From Acinetobacter corruptisaponis (GTDB lineage Bacteria > Pseudomonadota > Gammaproteobacteria > Pseudomonadales > Moraxellaceae): a DNA stretch of 64,000 nucleotides. Position numbers and translations under genes: made by a program. The notes under the pieces are model-generated. The model was not told the origin of the DNA. It made no database searches and saw nothing but the letters and a program-made list of their open reading frames with translations. Of this stretch, positions 18,777 to 28,252 are shown in pieces. The DNA lies in contig NZ_CP125669.1 in NCBI RefSeq assembly GCF_030053775.1, positions 744,001 through 808,000 of the forward strand. Reading direction: 5' to 3'. Position 1 is the stretch's first letter. The number at the start of each line of letters is the position of its first letter.

Positions 18777-19546
18777 ACTTCAATCAGCTTAAAACCGCAC
18801 TCTGGACTTTAGTTGTTAAAGAAATTCGTCGTTTTATGCGGATTTGGCCACAAACCTTGCTGCCACCCGCGATTACCATGAGTTTATACTTTGTGATTTT
18901 CGGTAACCTGGTCGGCTCACGTATTGGTGAAATGGGTGGCTTTAGCTACATGCAGTTTATTGTGCCTGGCCTGATCATGATGGCGGTGATTACCAATAGC
19001 TATGCCAACGTTTCATCAAGTTTCTTTAGTGCCAAATTTCAAAAGAGTATTGAAGAACTGATCATGAGCCCTGTGCCCTTACACCTGATTCTTTGGGGTT
19101 ATGTGATTGGGGGTGTCAGCCGTGGTGTGCTGGTTGGCTTGATTGTGACCTTAATGAGCCTGTTCTTTACCCATCTGGAAATTTACAATTTATTTGTGAC
19201 GGTCTATACCGTCATCATTACTTCGTTGTTGTTTTCGCTTGGTGGCTTTATCAATGCCGTTTATGCCAAGTCATTTGATGATATTTCGATTATCCCGACT
19301 TTCGTATTGACCCCACTCACCTATCTGGGTGGTGTGTTCTATGCGATTAGCGCGTTAAGCCCATTTTGGCAAAACCTGTCTTTAATCAATCCAATTGTAT
19401 ATATGGTCAATGCATTCCGTTACGGCATTTTAGGACACAGTGATGTCAATGTATCCTTTTCATTGAGCATTGTGACGCTGTGCTGCGTTGCCCTCTATGC
19501 AATTGCCTATCATTTATTAGCTCGTGGTTCAGGAATGCGTGAATGA
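18773..19546 (+). CDS. ABC-2 type transporter permease (YadH-like)
   Basis: A 257-aa integral membrane permease with six hydrophobic segments and the ABC-2 signature region around FDDISIIPTFVLTPLTYLGG. It pairs with the ATPase just upstream (ATGA overlap) to form the exporter and overlaps queF downstream by another ATGA. All three are therefore one tightly coupled transcript. The substrate is not known. Confidence 0.92.
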   Translation: MNFNQLKTALWTLVVKEIRRFMRIWPQTLLPPAITMSLYFVIFGNLVGSRIGEMGGFSYMQFIVPGLIMMAVITNSYANVSSSFFSAKFQKSIEELIMSPVPLHLILWGYVIGGVSRGVLVGLIVTLMSLFFTHLEIYNLFVTVYTVIITSLLFSLGGFINAVYAKSFDDISIIPTFVLTPLTYLGGVFYAISALSPFWQNLSLINPIVYMVNAFRYGILGHSDVNVSFSLSIVTLCCVALYAIAYHLLARGSGMRE

Positions 19547-20358
19547 GTGTTGAACTTTCTTTGTTGGGCAAAGATACCCAATACCCAACTCAATATCAGC
19601 CAGAAGTTTTATTTCCAATTGCCCGTGCTGATTCCCGTCAACAATATGCACATATTGACGGCATTACCCAAGGTAAGGACTGGTGGCATGTCTTTGAAAT
19701 CTCATGGTTAAACCAGCTCGGTTTGCCACAGGTGGCGATTGGCCGCATCACCCTGCCTGCCAGCTCACCCAACCTGATTGAATCGAAATCGCTCAAGCTA
19801 TATTTCAACAGCCTGAACTTTACCCAGTTTCAGTCAAGAGAAACATTTATTGAAACAGTGGAGCGTGACTTGTCCCAGGCTGCTGGTGCAAAGATTGAGC
19901 TACAACTGTTTCAGGTCGATGATTTAGCCATTTCCAAACCGACAGGGATTTGTATTGATGAGCTGATTCCTGAACGGTTGTCTGAACATCCAGACTCAAG
20001 CTTGCTGCAATTCGACTCAACCATTCAGGATAATGTTGAAATTGAACTGTATTCACATCTTTTAAGAAGTAACTGCCCTGTGACAGGCCAACCTGACTGG
20101 GGTACGGTTTTTATTCGTCTGCAAGGCAAAAGACCTTGTTATCGCAGTATGTTAGCCTATATTATCTCGTACCGTCAGCATAATGGTTTCCATGAGCAAT
20201 GTGTTGAGCAAATATTTGCGGATATTTGGCAACTGCTTCAACCAGAAAAGCTGATGGTTTATGCAACCTATACACGCCGCGGGGGGCTGGATATTAACCC
20301 ATGCCGTGTATCGGATTTGTCATGGATGCCCGAGCCAATTCGTCTGGCACGACAATAA
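19543..20358 (+). CDS. queF: NADPH-dependent 7-cyano-7-deazaguanine reductase QueF
   Basis: Reduces preQ0 to preQ1 with NADPH in queuosine biosynthesis, in the cytosol. At 271 aa it is the long, bimodular type of gammaproteobacteria. The active-site Cys is in SNCPVTGQPDWG and the substrate-binding His-Glu region is HNGFHEQCVEQIF; the C-terminal motif RRGGLDINPCR is also visible. It is the third gene of an operon with an ABC exporter, joined by an ATGA overlap. No riboswitch for preQ1 is visible upstream of the operon. Confidence 0.97.
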   Translation: MSVELSLLGKDTQYPTQYQPEVLFPIARADSRQQYAHIDGITQGKDWWHVFEISWLNQLGLPQVAIGRITLPASSPNLIESKSLKLYFNSLNFTQFQSRETFIETVERDLSQAAGAKIELQLFQVDDLAISKPTGICIDELIPERLSEHPDSSLLQFDSTIQDNVEIELYSHLLRSNCPVTGQPDWGTVFIRLQGKRPCYRSMLAYIISYRQHNGFHEQCVEQIFADIWQLLQPEKLMVYATYTRRGGLDINPCRVSDLSWMPEPIRLARQ

Positions 20359-20391
20359 AACGAATAAATTTGATATAGAGGACGTTCTTCA

Positions 20392-21051
20392 ATGACCAGT
20401 TATTTCGGTATTCTTCCATCAGCAGGTTTGAGTCAGGATATTAAACTTGCACAAGCCAATCGTGACAGTAAAGAACCACAATATCCGTTGCGTGACAAAA
20501 TTTCTTTACAGTTGACTGATGAATTATTAGACAACATGCTGATTAAGTTGGTTCAAAAATTTCCACCAAGTGATAAGCGTGATACCACTGAAAACCTTGC
20601 GATCAAGATTCGTGGCATTGTTGAAACTTTACTCAAGCAATTGTTAGGTAAAGCATCAAACGAGCAGGTCCTTGAATCATTGGTATTTATGGAAAAAAGC
20701 CTGTTTACTGATAATGACGGTCAACAACGTATTGGTACGGTTCTACCTGATACGCTGGTCACCGACATGAAGAAAAGCTTTGCAGAAGTGGCTGCTGGAA
20801 ATGGACAGGCACAACGTGATGCCTTAACCCAGCAGTTTAAAACCTTTGCTGATGCATTAATTCACCACTTCATGACTGAGTTTAACAAAACCCTGGGTCT
20901 AGGCATGGTGAAACGTGGTGTTGCCAGCGTTGCAACCAGTGGTGTGGAAACAGCCGTTCATATTGTGATTAAGAAACTCATCCCTAGCTTAAGCCAGGCA
21001 GAACTGGAAGTATTTGCAAAACATTTTGATCAGTTATTGGTTCAAAAATAA
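20392..21051 (+). CDS. Conserved hypothetical protein, 219 aa
   Basis: A mostly helical, probably soluble protein of unknown family. It starts MTSYFGILPSAGLSQDIK and contains a Gly/Val-rich stretch MVKRGVASVATSGVETAVH near residue 180. There is no signal peptide or metal motif. It starts 34 bp after queF in the same direction and has a GAGGACG ribosome binding site, so it is probably the last gene of the ABC-queF operon. A strong terminator follows. Confidence 0.75.
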   Translation: MTSYFGILPSAGLSQDIKLAQANRDSKEPQYPLRDKISLQLTDELLDNMLIKLVQKFPPSDKRDTTENLAIKIRGIVETLLKQLLGKASNEQVLESLVFMEKSLFTDNDGQQRIGTVLPDTLVTDMKKSFAEVAAGNGQAQRDALTQQFKTFADALIHHFMTEFNKTLGLGMVKRGVASVATSGVETAVHIVIKKLIPSLSQAELEVFAKHFDQLLVQK

Positions 21052-21065
21052 TTCATCAAATGATA

Positions 21066-21097
21066 AAAAAGCGACGGTCAAAAAACCGTCGCTTTTT
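21066..21097 (+). terminator. Terminator after the queF operon
   Basis: A 13-bp stem, AAAAAGCGACGGT with ACCGTCGCTTTTT, followed by ATT. It lies 15 bp after the 219-aa gene. Confidence 0.9.
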
Positions 21098-21100
21098 ATT

Positions 21101-21124
21101 GGGCGTATGCAATACATCCCTACC
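21101..21124 (-). repeat. GTAG-headed REP-like hairpin, copy 1
   Basis: On the minus strand this reads GGTAGGGATGTATTGCATAC followed by GCCC. It has the GTAGG header and the imperfect palindrome shared with five other copies in this window. The next about 30 bp downstream on the plus strand (CCCATCTATTAGATTGATTT) also match the copy at 41618. Confidence 0.65.
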
Positions 21125-21297
21125 CATCTATTAGATTGATTTATAGCATTTTATGGTATAAACCCTATGAACAAATATATTGCCATTTCATTCTATAGAT
21201 TGAATGCTTATAAATGTCACATTTTCTAAATTTGCACGCTCTAAATCCGCATTTATGTTAGCATTCGCCAAGCATTGATTTCCCGATCTACACTCGC

Positions 21298-22440
21298 ATG
21301 GCACCTAGTTCCCAGTACAAATTTCTACGTCAAGCGCCTCGTGACGGCTTGAGCACAGCAACCCAGTTATCCCGTTGGCAACAACTGCATATCGATCCCT
21401 GGCTTTGCCTGTTTCTTGTGCTAAATGCCCTGCTTGGATTGACCGTTTTATATAGTGCTTCTGCTCAGGATGTCGGCTTGGTCAGCAAGCAGGCCATGAG
21501 CTTTGGCATTGGTTTTGTGGTCATGTTCAGCCTGGCACAGATTCCACCCAAGGTTTATCAGGCATTCTCACCCTACTTCTATGTCTTTGGTGTGCTATCG
21601 CTGCTTGCAGTGGTGATTTTTGGTGAGGTACGTATGGGAGCACAGCGCTGGATTGATATTCCTGGTTTCGGTAGCGTCCAGCCCAGCGAATTTATGAAAA
21701 TTGGCATGCCGATGATGATTGCATGGTTTCTGTCGCGCAAGGCATTGCCACCCAGCTTTTCCCAAGTGATTCTTTCCCTGGTCTTGATTGTCATTCCATT
21801 TTTGCTGATTGCTGAGCAGCCCGACCTGGGGACTTCATTACTGGTTCTTGCCAGCGGGATTTTCGTCCTGTTTCTAAGTGGCCTGTCATGGCGGCTGATT
21901 GCGGCAGCAGCGGGTGCTGTGGCCGTAATTATCCCAATCGCATGGGAGTTTTTACTGCATGACTATCAGCGTCAGCGGGTACTTACCCTGCTGGACCCTG
22001 AAGCGGACGCCTTGGGAACAGGCTGGAACATCATCCAATCCAAGACAGCGATTGGATCAGGCGGTTTCTCAGGCAAGGGATTTCTGGAGGGAACACAATC
22101 CCATCTGCACTTTCTGCCAGAAGGACATACTGACTTTATTATTGCGGCCTATTCCGAAGAGTTTGGCCTGATTGGGGTCAGCCTACTGATTCTGCTCTAT
22201 TGCGCCATTATTTTCAGGACGTTCCAGATTGGTCTGCAAAGCTTCCATAACTATGGTCGTCTGGTCGCGGGCGCATTTGGTTTGTCCTTTTTTGTTTATG
22301 TATTTGTAAACGCTGGCATGGTCAGTGGTATTTTACCTGTAGTGGGTGTGCCTTTGCCGTTTATGAGCTATGGTGGCACTGCAATTATTACCCTTATGTC
22401 AACATTTGGACTGGTGATGTCTATTCATACACATCGATAA
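21298..22440 (+). CDS. rodA: Rod-shape peptidoglycan glycosyltransferase RodA
   Basis: A SEDS family glycosyltransferase of the elongasome that polymerises lipid II together with a class B PBP, in the inner membrane. It is 380 aa with about ten transmembrane segments. SEDS motifs visible are GAQRWIDIPGFGSVQPSEF, AEQPDLGTSL, the GSGGFSGKG loop, FLPEGHTDFIIAAYSEEFG, and GVPLPFMSYGGT. The N-terminal 30 residues before the first membrane helix are cytoplasmic. The mltB reading frame begins at the stop codon (TAATG overlap). Confidence 0.96.
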   Translation: MAPSSQYKFLRQAPRDGLSTATQLSRWQQLHIDPWLCLFLVLNALLGLTVLYSASAQDVGLVSKQAMSFGIGFVVMFSLAQIPPKVYQAFSPYFYVFGVLSLLAVVIFGEVRMGAQRWIDIPGFGSVQPSEFMKIGMPMMIAWFLSRKALPPSFSQVILSLVLIVIPFLLIAEQPDLGTSLLVLASGIFVLFLSGLSWRLIAAAAGAVAVIIPIAWEFLLHDYQRQRVLTLLDPEADALGTGWNIIQSKTAIGSGGFSGKGFLEGTQSHLHFLPEGHTDFIIAAYSEEFGLIGVSLLILLYCAIIFRTFQIGLQSFHNYGRLVAGAFGLSFFVYVFVNAGMVSGILPVVGVPLPFMSYGGTAIITLMSTFGLVMSIHTHR

Positions 22441-23462
22441 TGAGGAACGATATAAACATTATGTTTCATCAAACTTTAAATAAAACTTTTAAACTTGTTA
22501 CCTTGAGTGCCAGCCTGTTTTTGAGTAGTAACTGGGCGCAGGCAAATGAATTTTACACTCATCCCAATTATTTTGCGTTTAAACAAAAGACCATGACCAC
22601 TTATGGCTTAAGCAGTGAGCAAGTTGATGCTGCCATGAGTGGGGCACGCAACCTGCCCAACATCCTGAATATCATGACCCGTCCAGGTGAAAGCAAGCCC
22701 TGGTATGAATATCGCGCCATGTTTCTGGTCGAGGGCACCATTCAACGTGGCGCTCGCTTTAAAAGCCAGTATGAAGATGCCCTGAATCGCGCAGAACAGC
22801 AGTTTGGTGTGCCTAAGTCGGTCATTCTGGGAATCTTAGGCGTAGAAACGGGTTATGGTGCCAATAAAGGCTCTTTCATCACACGGGATGCGCTTGCAAC
22901 ACTGGCCTTTGGCTACCCACGTCGGGCAGACTATTTTGGTGATGAACTGGCGGCACTGATTGCATGGACATATAAGGAAAGCTACCCAACCAATAGCATT
23001 GTCGGTTCATATGCGGGTGCAATCGGCTATCCACAATTCATGCCAAGCAACATTCAAAAGTTAGGCGTTGACTATGATGGAAATGGCCATATTGATCTAA
23101 GGAATTCAGCCGTTGATGCAATCGGTTCAATTGCAAACTATTTGGCACAACATGGCTGGCAACGGGATCGTCCAATCGGCTTCCCCGCCCGCTATCTTGG
23201 CAACAATCCAGACAGCATTATTGCCAAGGACTTAACCCAGCCAACTCCTTACGGAGAGCTGAAAAGACTGGGTATTGCGCCTATTGACCCTTTGGTAAAA
23301 ATTGATGATCTTGACCTTGTGAATATCATTCAATTACAAGACCAGTTTGGACCAATTTACTATATTACCTACCCTAATTTTCAGGTCATCACCACCTACA
23401 ATAAAAGCCGAATGTATGCGACGGCGGTATGGTTATTAGGCACTGAAGTGGCTAGCCGATAG
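22440..23462 (+). CDS. mltB: Lytic murein transglycosylase B (MltB)
   Basis: A periplasmic lytic transglycosylase (SLT superfamily) that cuts peptidoglycan, 333-340 aa. The catalytic Glu is in GILGVETGYGANKGS, followed by the family pieces GYPRRADYFGDEL and AGAIGYPQFMPSNI. A signal sequence with a type I cleavage site (LFLSSNWAQA) is visible and no lipobox is seen, so it is probably soluble. Two starts are possible: ATG 22440, coupled to rodA by TAATG, or ATG 22461, which gives a shorter signal peptide. A terminator overlaps the stop codon. Confidence 0.94.
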   Translation: MRNDINIMFHQTLNKTFKLVTLSASLFLSSNWAQANEFYTHPNYFAFKQKTMTTYGLSSEQVDAAMSGARNLPNILNIMTRPGESKPWYEYRAMFLVEGTIQRGARFKSQYEDALNRAEQQFGVPKSVILGILGVETGYGANKGSFITRDALATLAFGYPRRADYFGDELAALIAWTYKESYPTNSIVGSYAGAIGYPQFMPSNIQKLGVDYDGNGHIDLRNSAVDAIGSIANYLAQHGWQRDRPIGFPARYLGNNPDSIIAKDLTQPTPYGELKRLGIAPIDPLVKIDDLDLVNIIQLQDQFGPIYYITYPNFQVITTYNKSRMYATAVWLLGTEVASR

Positions 23463-23474
23463 GCTAGCTTTTTT
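23451..23474 (+). terminator. Terminator overlapping the mltB stop
   Basis: Stem GCTAGCC (23451-23457) with GGCTAGC (23462-23468), GATA loop, followed by six T. The stop codon of mltB lies in the loop. Confidence 0.85.
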
Positions 23475-23739
23475 ACAACATTATGAAAAGTCAATAAAAA
23501 AATTATTAAAAAAGTACATAGAACAGACAAAATAAATATATTGTTACAATATTGATTATTTTTTAATCTAAAACTGTAAGTTTTTGCCCTTTTTGTAACT
23601 ATTTATCGTTAAAGACTAGACACTCTTTGTAATGGATGAATATTATCCACCCAATGCAAGAAAGTGAATAATTAGACATGTGCACTATATTTTGGGTTTT
23701 TGACGAAATAAAAAAGCATGTTCTCTAGGAGTTTATACA

Positions 23740-24351
23740 ATGCAGTTTTCGCTAAAATATATTCTAGCGCTGACGGCAGGCTTAAGTTTAAGCCCGTTAC
23801 ATGCTGAAATGGTACAGTCTTCATCATTAACCAATGATGTTGAGGGTTCTAATTTGGCTGCCCGCGTACTCAGCAAAGATTCTCAAAATTTTAATTCTCG
23901 TTTTTCCAACGTTAATAGTCTTTCAATCACTGAGCGTTCAGGTGACCAGATCCGTCGCCAAACAATTGCTGCAAAAATTGATATCCCTGAAGAAGAGCCT
24001 TCAGTGATTGAGAAACTGAATACTGTTGCTTCAAACACTGTGCGTAAATTCAGCCAGTCAGGTGTGGCATCATGGTATGGTCGTCAATTTCATGGTCGCA
24101 AGACTGCAAGCGGTGAAACATTTGATATGAATGGTTTGACTGCTGCGCACCGTAGCCTCCCTTTGAACTGTTATATCCGTGTAACGAATAAGGACAATGG
24201 CAAGAGCGTGGTTGTGAAGGTAAATGACCGCGGTCCTTTCCATGGTAACCGTGTACTCGATTTATCTTACGGTGCAGCGAAACAGATTGGTCTTGCCAAT
24301 GCGGGTACTGCCAATGTCAATATTGAACGTGTTGATGGGCCTAATTCTTAA
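23740..24351 (+). CDS. RlpA-like septal ring lytic transglycosylase family protein
   Basis: A 203-aa exported protein with a double-psi beta-barrel domain of the RlpA family. It has a signal peptide (FSLKYILALTAGLSLSPLHA), a linker to about residue 105, and the barrel: SGVASWYGRQFHGRKTASGE, then NGLTAAHRSLP and the catalytic-type VKVNDRGPF. RlpA proteins cut peptidoglycan glycan strands that lack stem peptides, at the septum. There is no SPOR domain at the C-terminus and no lipobox Cys, unlike P. aeruginosa RlpA. The ribosome binding site is AGGAG. Confidence 0.9.
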   Translation: MQFSLKYILALTAGLSLSPLHAEMVQSSSLTNDVEGSNLAARVLSKDSQNFNSRFSNVNSLSITERSGDQIRRQTIAAKIDIPEEEPSVIEKLNTVASNTVRKFSQSGVASWYGRQFHGRKTASGETFDMNGLTAAHRSLPLNCYIRVTNKDNGKSVVVKVNDRGPFHGNRVLDLSYGAAKQIGLANAGTANVNIERVDGPNS

Positions 24352-24371
24352 TTCAGGTTCATCAATTCGTT

Positions 24372-24396
24372 AAAAAGCCACCTTGTGTGGCTTTTT
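24372..24396 (+). terminator. Terminator after the RlpA-like gene
   Basis: Stem AAAAAGCCAC (24372-24381) with GTGGCTTTTT (24387-24396) and a 5-nt loop. Confidence 0.88.
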
Positions 24397-24533
24397 ATGT
24401 TTTAGGGCTTCCTAAACTTTTATTTTCTTTAATTAGAGATATCATTTCCTTACCATTCCCAAGAATCATTTTGACCCTCTCGCTTTTCTTCGGTATATTC
24501 AAAAAAACATAGTCCCATAGCAAGGAGAGCGCT

Positions 24534-24986
24534 GTGAAATCAATTACTGAATGGTTTGATGAATATAGTGACAGCCATCAAGACCAAACCAATAAAAAAA
24601 TTCACTGGGTCTGCGTTCCAGCCATTCTTTTTTCAATCATTGGGATTCTTGCTCACTTTAGCACGCTACTCACCGCCCTGCTGCTTGTACTGACTCTGGT
24701 CTTTTATGCACGTCTGGATATTGTGCTGGCAGTGGCAATGGCCGCGTTATTGGCAGTCATGGCATGGCTGATTGTGATTCTGCCTGTAGGGGTAGGTTTT
24801 TATATTGGCGTTTTTGTGGTTGCCTGGATTGGACAGTTTTATGGGCATAAAGTTGAGGGCAAAAAGCCATCATTCTTCAAGGACCTGCAATTCCTCCTGA
24901 TTGGCCCAGTATGGTGCATGGATGCTTATCTGGCTAAAGTCCTACCTAAATGGAAATCTCGTCAAAAATTGGCGCTTACAAGCTGA
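24534..24986 (+). CDS. Mpo1-like membrane protein (DUF962)
   Basis: A 150-aa Mpo1/YGL010w-like protein. The N-terminus ITEWFDEYSDSHQDQTNKKIHW carries the family's His-containing motif (H-x-x-x-N-K-x-I-H), and a second family piece is QFYGHKVEGKKPSFFKD. There are about four transmembrane helices between residues 25 and 100. In yeast Mpo1 is an Fe(II)-dependent dioxygenase of 2-hydroxy fatty acid degradation; bacterial members are uncharacterised. The start is GTG (24534) with a strong AAGGAG ribosome binding site. Confidence 0.88.
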   Translation: MKSITEWFDEYSDSHQDQTNKKIHWVCVPAILFSIIGILAHFSTLLTALLLVLTLVFYARLDIVLAVAMAALLAVMAWLIVILPVGVGFYIGVFVVAWIGQFYGHKVEGKKPSFFKDLQFLLIGPVWCMDAYLAKVLPKWKSRQKLALTS

Positions 24987-25025
24987 TTTAGGGTATATTA
25001 GGTTCATCAGGATTCAAGGAAGATG

Positions 25026-25496
25026 TCATTGATACATTCTTCCTTGATATTTTAGCCATCCATCAATATGTTTTCCTTGTGGATCATGGTGGGTCCAGTG
25101 AATCACCCCACCTTTTTGGTTGTACTCATATTCACCATAAAACTCAACCTTATCGCCTTTTTTAAGCCCCTCAATTTTTGGCGCCAAATCAATGTTGTGG
25201 GCAATCAACACAGTCAATCCGTTCTCAAGTTGTAAAATCATTTTTTGATGTCTTGAACCCTGATTGTCATCAGGCAAAATTGCTTTTATTGTTCCCTGGG
25301 CTTGAACCTGAATATTACTTCGTTGCTGTTGATACGCCTGCATGATCTTCTGTTGATCATCTATGACTAAATTGGTGGAACGTGGCAGAGCTGAGCCATT
25401 GGTTGTATTTTGTTTTTGCTTGAAATCCAATCCCAAATAAGCAGCAATAAGAAAAATGATCACGATGATAATTAAATTATTCTTCTGAGTTTTCAT
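25026..25496 (-). CDS. DUF3465 domain-containing membrane-anchored protein
   Basis: A 156-aa protein with one N-terminal transmembrane helix (IIIVIIFLIAAYLGL) and a periplasmic OB-fold-like domain of the DUF3465 type, including QAQGTIKAILPDDNQGSRHQ, LIAHNIDLAP and the end HTHHDPQGKHIDGWLKYQG-like pattern (HWTHHDP). I start it at ATG 25496, which follows AAGGTGGAT; the frame is open 13 codons upstream without a ribosome binding site. The function of the family is unknown. It is convergent with the Mpo1-like gene. Confidence 0.85.
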   Translation of the reverse strand: MKTQKNNLIIIVIIFLIAAYLGLDFKQKQNTTNGSALPRSTNLVIDDQQKIMQAYQQQRSNIQVQAQGTIKAILPDDNQGSRHQKMILQLENGLTVLIAHNIDLAPKIEGLKKGDKVEFYGEYEYNQKGGVIHWTHHDPQGKHIDGWLKYQGRMYQ

Positions 25497-25576
25497 ATCC
25501 ACCTTTTTATCAAACACACCATAGCAAAATGCCAATCATATTGATTGGCATTTTGATCATACAATGTCTATGTCGC

Positions 25577-26992
25577 TTAGAATAGACGATTCATACCATT
25601 TAACGCAGCCACACGATAGGCTTCCGCCATGGTTGGATAGTTAAATGTCGTTTCAACAAAATACTTCAGGGTATTGTCTGGACTGTGCATGACTACCTGC
25701 CCAATATGAATAATCTCTGCTGCATTGTTACCAAAGCAGTGAATACCCAAGACTTCCAAAGTATCGCGGTGGAACAGAATTTTTAACTCACCTACCGTAT
25801 CACCCGTAATCTGTGCACGGGCCAAGTGACGGAAAGATGCCTGCCCCACTTCATAAGGGACTTTCTCATCGGTAAGCTGTTGTTCAGTCTTACCAATCGA
25901 TGAAATTTCTGGAATGGTATAAATTCCTGTCGGAACATCCTTGATCGGCTTGACATTCTTCTCACCGACCATATTTGCACCTGCACAGCGTCCCTGGTCG
26001 TATGCAGCCGATGCCAGCGATGGCCAGCCAATTACATCACCCGCAGCATAGATGTTATCAACTTCAGTTTGGTACTGGTCATTGACCATCAGTTGACCGC
26101 GACTATTTGGAACAAGACCTACATTTTCCAAGCCAAGGCCATCGGTATTACCTGAACGGCCGTTACACCACAGGATTGCATCCGCCTTAATTTTTTTGCC
26201 ACTGAGCAAATGCATTACCACATGGTCATCAAAGGTTTCTAAACGATCAATTTGCTCATTATGGCGAATTAGGACACCTTGCTCACGCAAGTGGTAAGAC
26301 AATGCATCGGCGATTTCATCATCCAGATAGCTTAAAAGTTTATGCTGGGTATTAATCAAGTCAACCTTATGGTCCAGCCCAATGAAAATGGAGGCATATT
26401 CACAGCCAATCACCCCTGCACCATAGATAATGATTTTATGGATCGCATAATCCAGATCAAGGATCTTATCTGAATCAAACACACGGGGATGGTTAAAGTC
26501 TAACTCTTTCGGTTGATATGGACGGCTGCCTGTTGCGATCACGATCTGTTTACAGATAATACTATCTTTAATACCATCCTGACCAAAAATCAGGACGGTG
26601 TTTTTATCCTGAATATAGGCACGACCATGAAAAACCTCAATTTTGTTGCGGTCATAAAAACGGGTATGTGTATCGACTTGCTGCTGAATCACTTTATGCG
26701 CATTACGCAGCACCTGTTTCATGGTGAATTGTTTCCATTCACCTACTTTCTGAAACATTGGATCACGTTGATAACGGATAATACTGGAAACTGTTTGACG
26801 TAATGCTTTACTTGGAATTGTTCCCACGTGTGCACAGTTACCACCGAGTTGATCACGAACATCAACAATTGCAACACGTTTACCTGCTTTTGCAAGCTTC
26901 ATTGCCGCGCCTTCACCCGCAGGGCCAGAACCGAGAACAACTGCATCAAACTTCACAATATTCCCACCAATGACCTCTTTCTTACGTGGCAT
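25577..26992 (-). CDS. sthA: Soluble pyridine nucleotide transhydrogenase (SthA)
   Basis: Flavoprotein that exchanges hydride between NADPH and NAD+, balancing the two pools in the cytosol. At 471 aa it has the FAD motif [14 protein letters not shown], the active-site-like [15 protein letters not shown], the NAD(P) motif [13 protein letters not shown], and [15 protein letters not shown]. The second redox Cys of the disulfide oxidoreductase family is replaced by Thr (CxxxxT), which is normal for SthA and separates it from lipoamide dehydrogenase. The start ATG 26992 follows AAAGGAG. It is monocistronic. Confidence 0.95.
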   Translation of the reverse strand: MPRKKEVIGGNIVKFDAVVLGSGPAGEGAAMKLAKAGKRVAIVDVRDQLGGNCAHVGTIPSKALRQTVSSIIRYQRDPMFQKVGEWKQFTMKQVLRNAHKVIQQQVDTHTRFYDRNKIEVFHGRAYIQDKNTVLIFGQDGIKDSIICKQIVIATGSRPYQPKELDFNHPRVFDSDKILDLDYAIHKIIIYGAGVIGCEYASIFIGLDHKVDLINTQHKLLSYLDDEIADALSYHLREQGVLIRHNEQIDRLETFDDHVVMHLLSGKKIKADAILWCNGRSGNTDGLGLENVGLVPNSRGQLMVNDQYQTEVDNIYAAGDVIGWPSLASAAYDQGRCAGANMVGEKNVKPIKDVPTGIYTIPEISSIGKTEQQLTDEKVPYEVGQASFRHLARAQITGDTVGELKILFHRDTLEVLGIHCFGNNAAEIIHIGQVVMHSPDNTLKYFVETTFNYPTMAEAYRVAALNGMNRLF

Positions 26993-27177
26993 TCAAAGCT
27001 CCTTTCATTCTTGCTGTTACTTCTAAATATATGATAACTAATATGCGGCGAATTAATGTATTTCTCAACCATATATTTTAAATATTGACATTTTCAAAAT
27101 GAATACCTGTTTCCACTACAAACTTGACTATAATAATGCAGTCTTGATCGGTTCAATAATTAAGGGAAAAGTGAAAT

Positions 27178-28191
27178 ATGTCTGAACACCGTAAACCTGA
27201 ACAGGGTATAAAACTTCGTGGCGCAGAAAAAGTCGCAAGAATTCCTGTAAAAGTGATTCCTACGGTTGAAGTACCTCGTAAGCCAGACTGGATTCGTGTC
27301 AAAATGGCCGCACCAGAAGAGGTTCAGCGTATTAAAACCACCTTGCGCGCACAAAAACTGCACACTGTTTGTGAAGAGGCGGCCTGCCCTAACCTGCCTG
27401 AATGTTTTGGTGGTGGTACAGCAACCTTTATGATAATGGGGGACATCTGTACACGTCGCTGCCCATTCTGTGACGTTGCACATGGTCGTCCAAACGCACT
27501 TGACCCTGATGAACCACGCCACATGGCAGAGACGATTTCCAATCTCGGCTTGAAATATGCCGTGATCACTTCAGTTGACCGTGATGATTTGTTGGATGGC
27601 GGCGCTCAACACTTTGTTGACTGCATTAAGGAAGCACGCGCTTTGAGTCCAAAAACCTTATTGGAAATTCTGGTTCCTGACTTCCGTGGACGCATGGATA
27701 TCGCCTTGCGTATCATGACCGAATGTCCACCTGATGTGTTCAACCATAATATTGAAACTGTGCCACGCTTATATAAAGCCATGCGCCCAGGTTCTGACTA
27801 TCAGCACTCTCTTAATCTATTGAAAATGTTTAAGGAATACTGCCCTGATATCCCAACCAAATGTGGCTTGATGGTTGGTATTGGTGAGACTGAAGAGGAA
27901 GTGATTGCGCTACTGGATGATTTACGAGCACACGATGTAGATTATGTGACTATTGGTCAATATCTACAGCCATCCAAACAACATGCGCCGATTGACCGAT
28001 TTGTAACACCCGAAGAATTTGAGCGTTATGCTGAGCATGGCCGCAAACTTGGTTTTAGAAATATCTGGTCTGCACCAATGGTTCGGTCAAGTTACTTCGC
28101 CGATCGCCAGTATTATGGTGAACCTGTTCCAGCAGTACGCCGTAAAGTTGACCCTGCCAAGAAAATTGCGATTCAGGCAATTGAGGCTTAA
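27178..28191 (+). CDS. lipA: Lipoyl synthase LipA
   Basis: Radical-SAM enzyme that inserts two sulfurs into protein-bound octanoyl groups to form lipoate. It has 337 aa. Both iron-sulfur sites are visible: [12 protein letters not shown] (C-x4-C-x5-C, the auxiliary cluster) and CTRRCPFC (C-x3-C-x2-C, the radical-SAM cluster). The C-terminal [10 protein letters not shown] contains the Ser that binds the auxiliary cluster. It is divergent from sthA, and a terminator follows at 28207. Confidence 0.97.
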   Translation: MSEHRKPEQGIKLRGAEKVARIPVKVIPTVEVPRKPDWIRVKMAAPEEVQRIKTTLRAQKLHTVCEEAACPNLPECFGGGTATFMIMGDICTRRCPFCDVAHGRPNALDPDEPRHMAETISNLGLKYAVITSVDRDDLLDGGAQHFVDCIKEARALSPKTLLEILVPDFRGRMDIALRIMTECPPDVFNHNIETVPRLYKAMRPGSDYQHSLNLLKMFKEYCPDIPTKCGLMVGIGETEEEVIALLDDLRAHDVDYVTIGQYLQPSKQHAPIDRFVTPEEFERYAEHGRKLGFRNIWSAPMVRSSYFADRQYYGEPVPAVRRKVDPAKKIAIQAIEA

Positions 28192-28206
28192 ATTGCAGTA
28201 GGCAAT

Positions 28207-28235
28207 AAAAAACACCACAATCTGTGGTGTTTTTT
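28207..28235. terminator. Bidirectional terminator between lipA and the FabH-like gene
   Basis: A 13-bp perfect stem, AAAAAACACCACA with TGTGGTGTTTTTT and a 3-nt loop. It can serve both converging genes. Confidence 0.92.
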
Positions 28236-28252
28236 ATGATTAAGCCAGAGGC

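Noticed and set aside
26830..26890. SthA lacking the second redox cysteine, as a possible inactivating mutation
   Set aside because: CxxxxT instead of CxxxxC is normal for soluble transhydrogenases.
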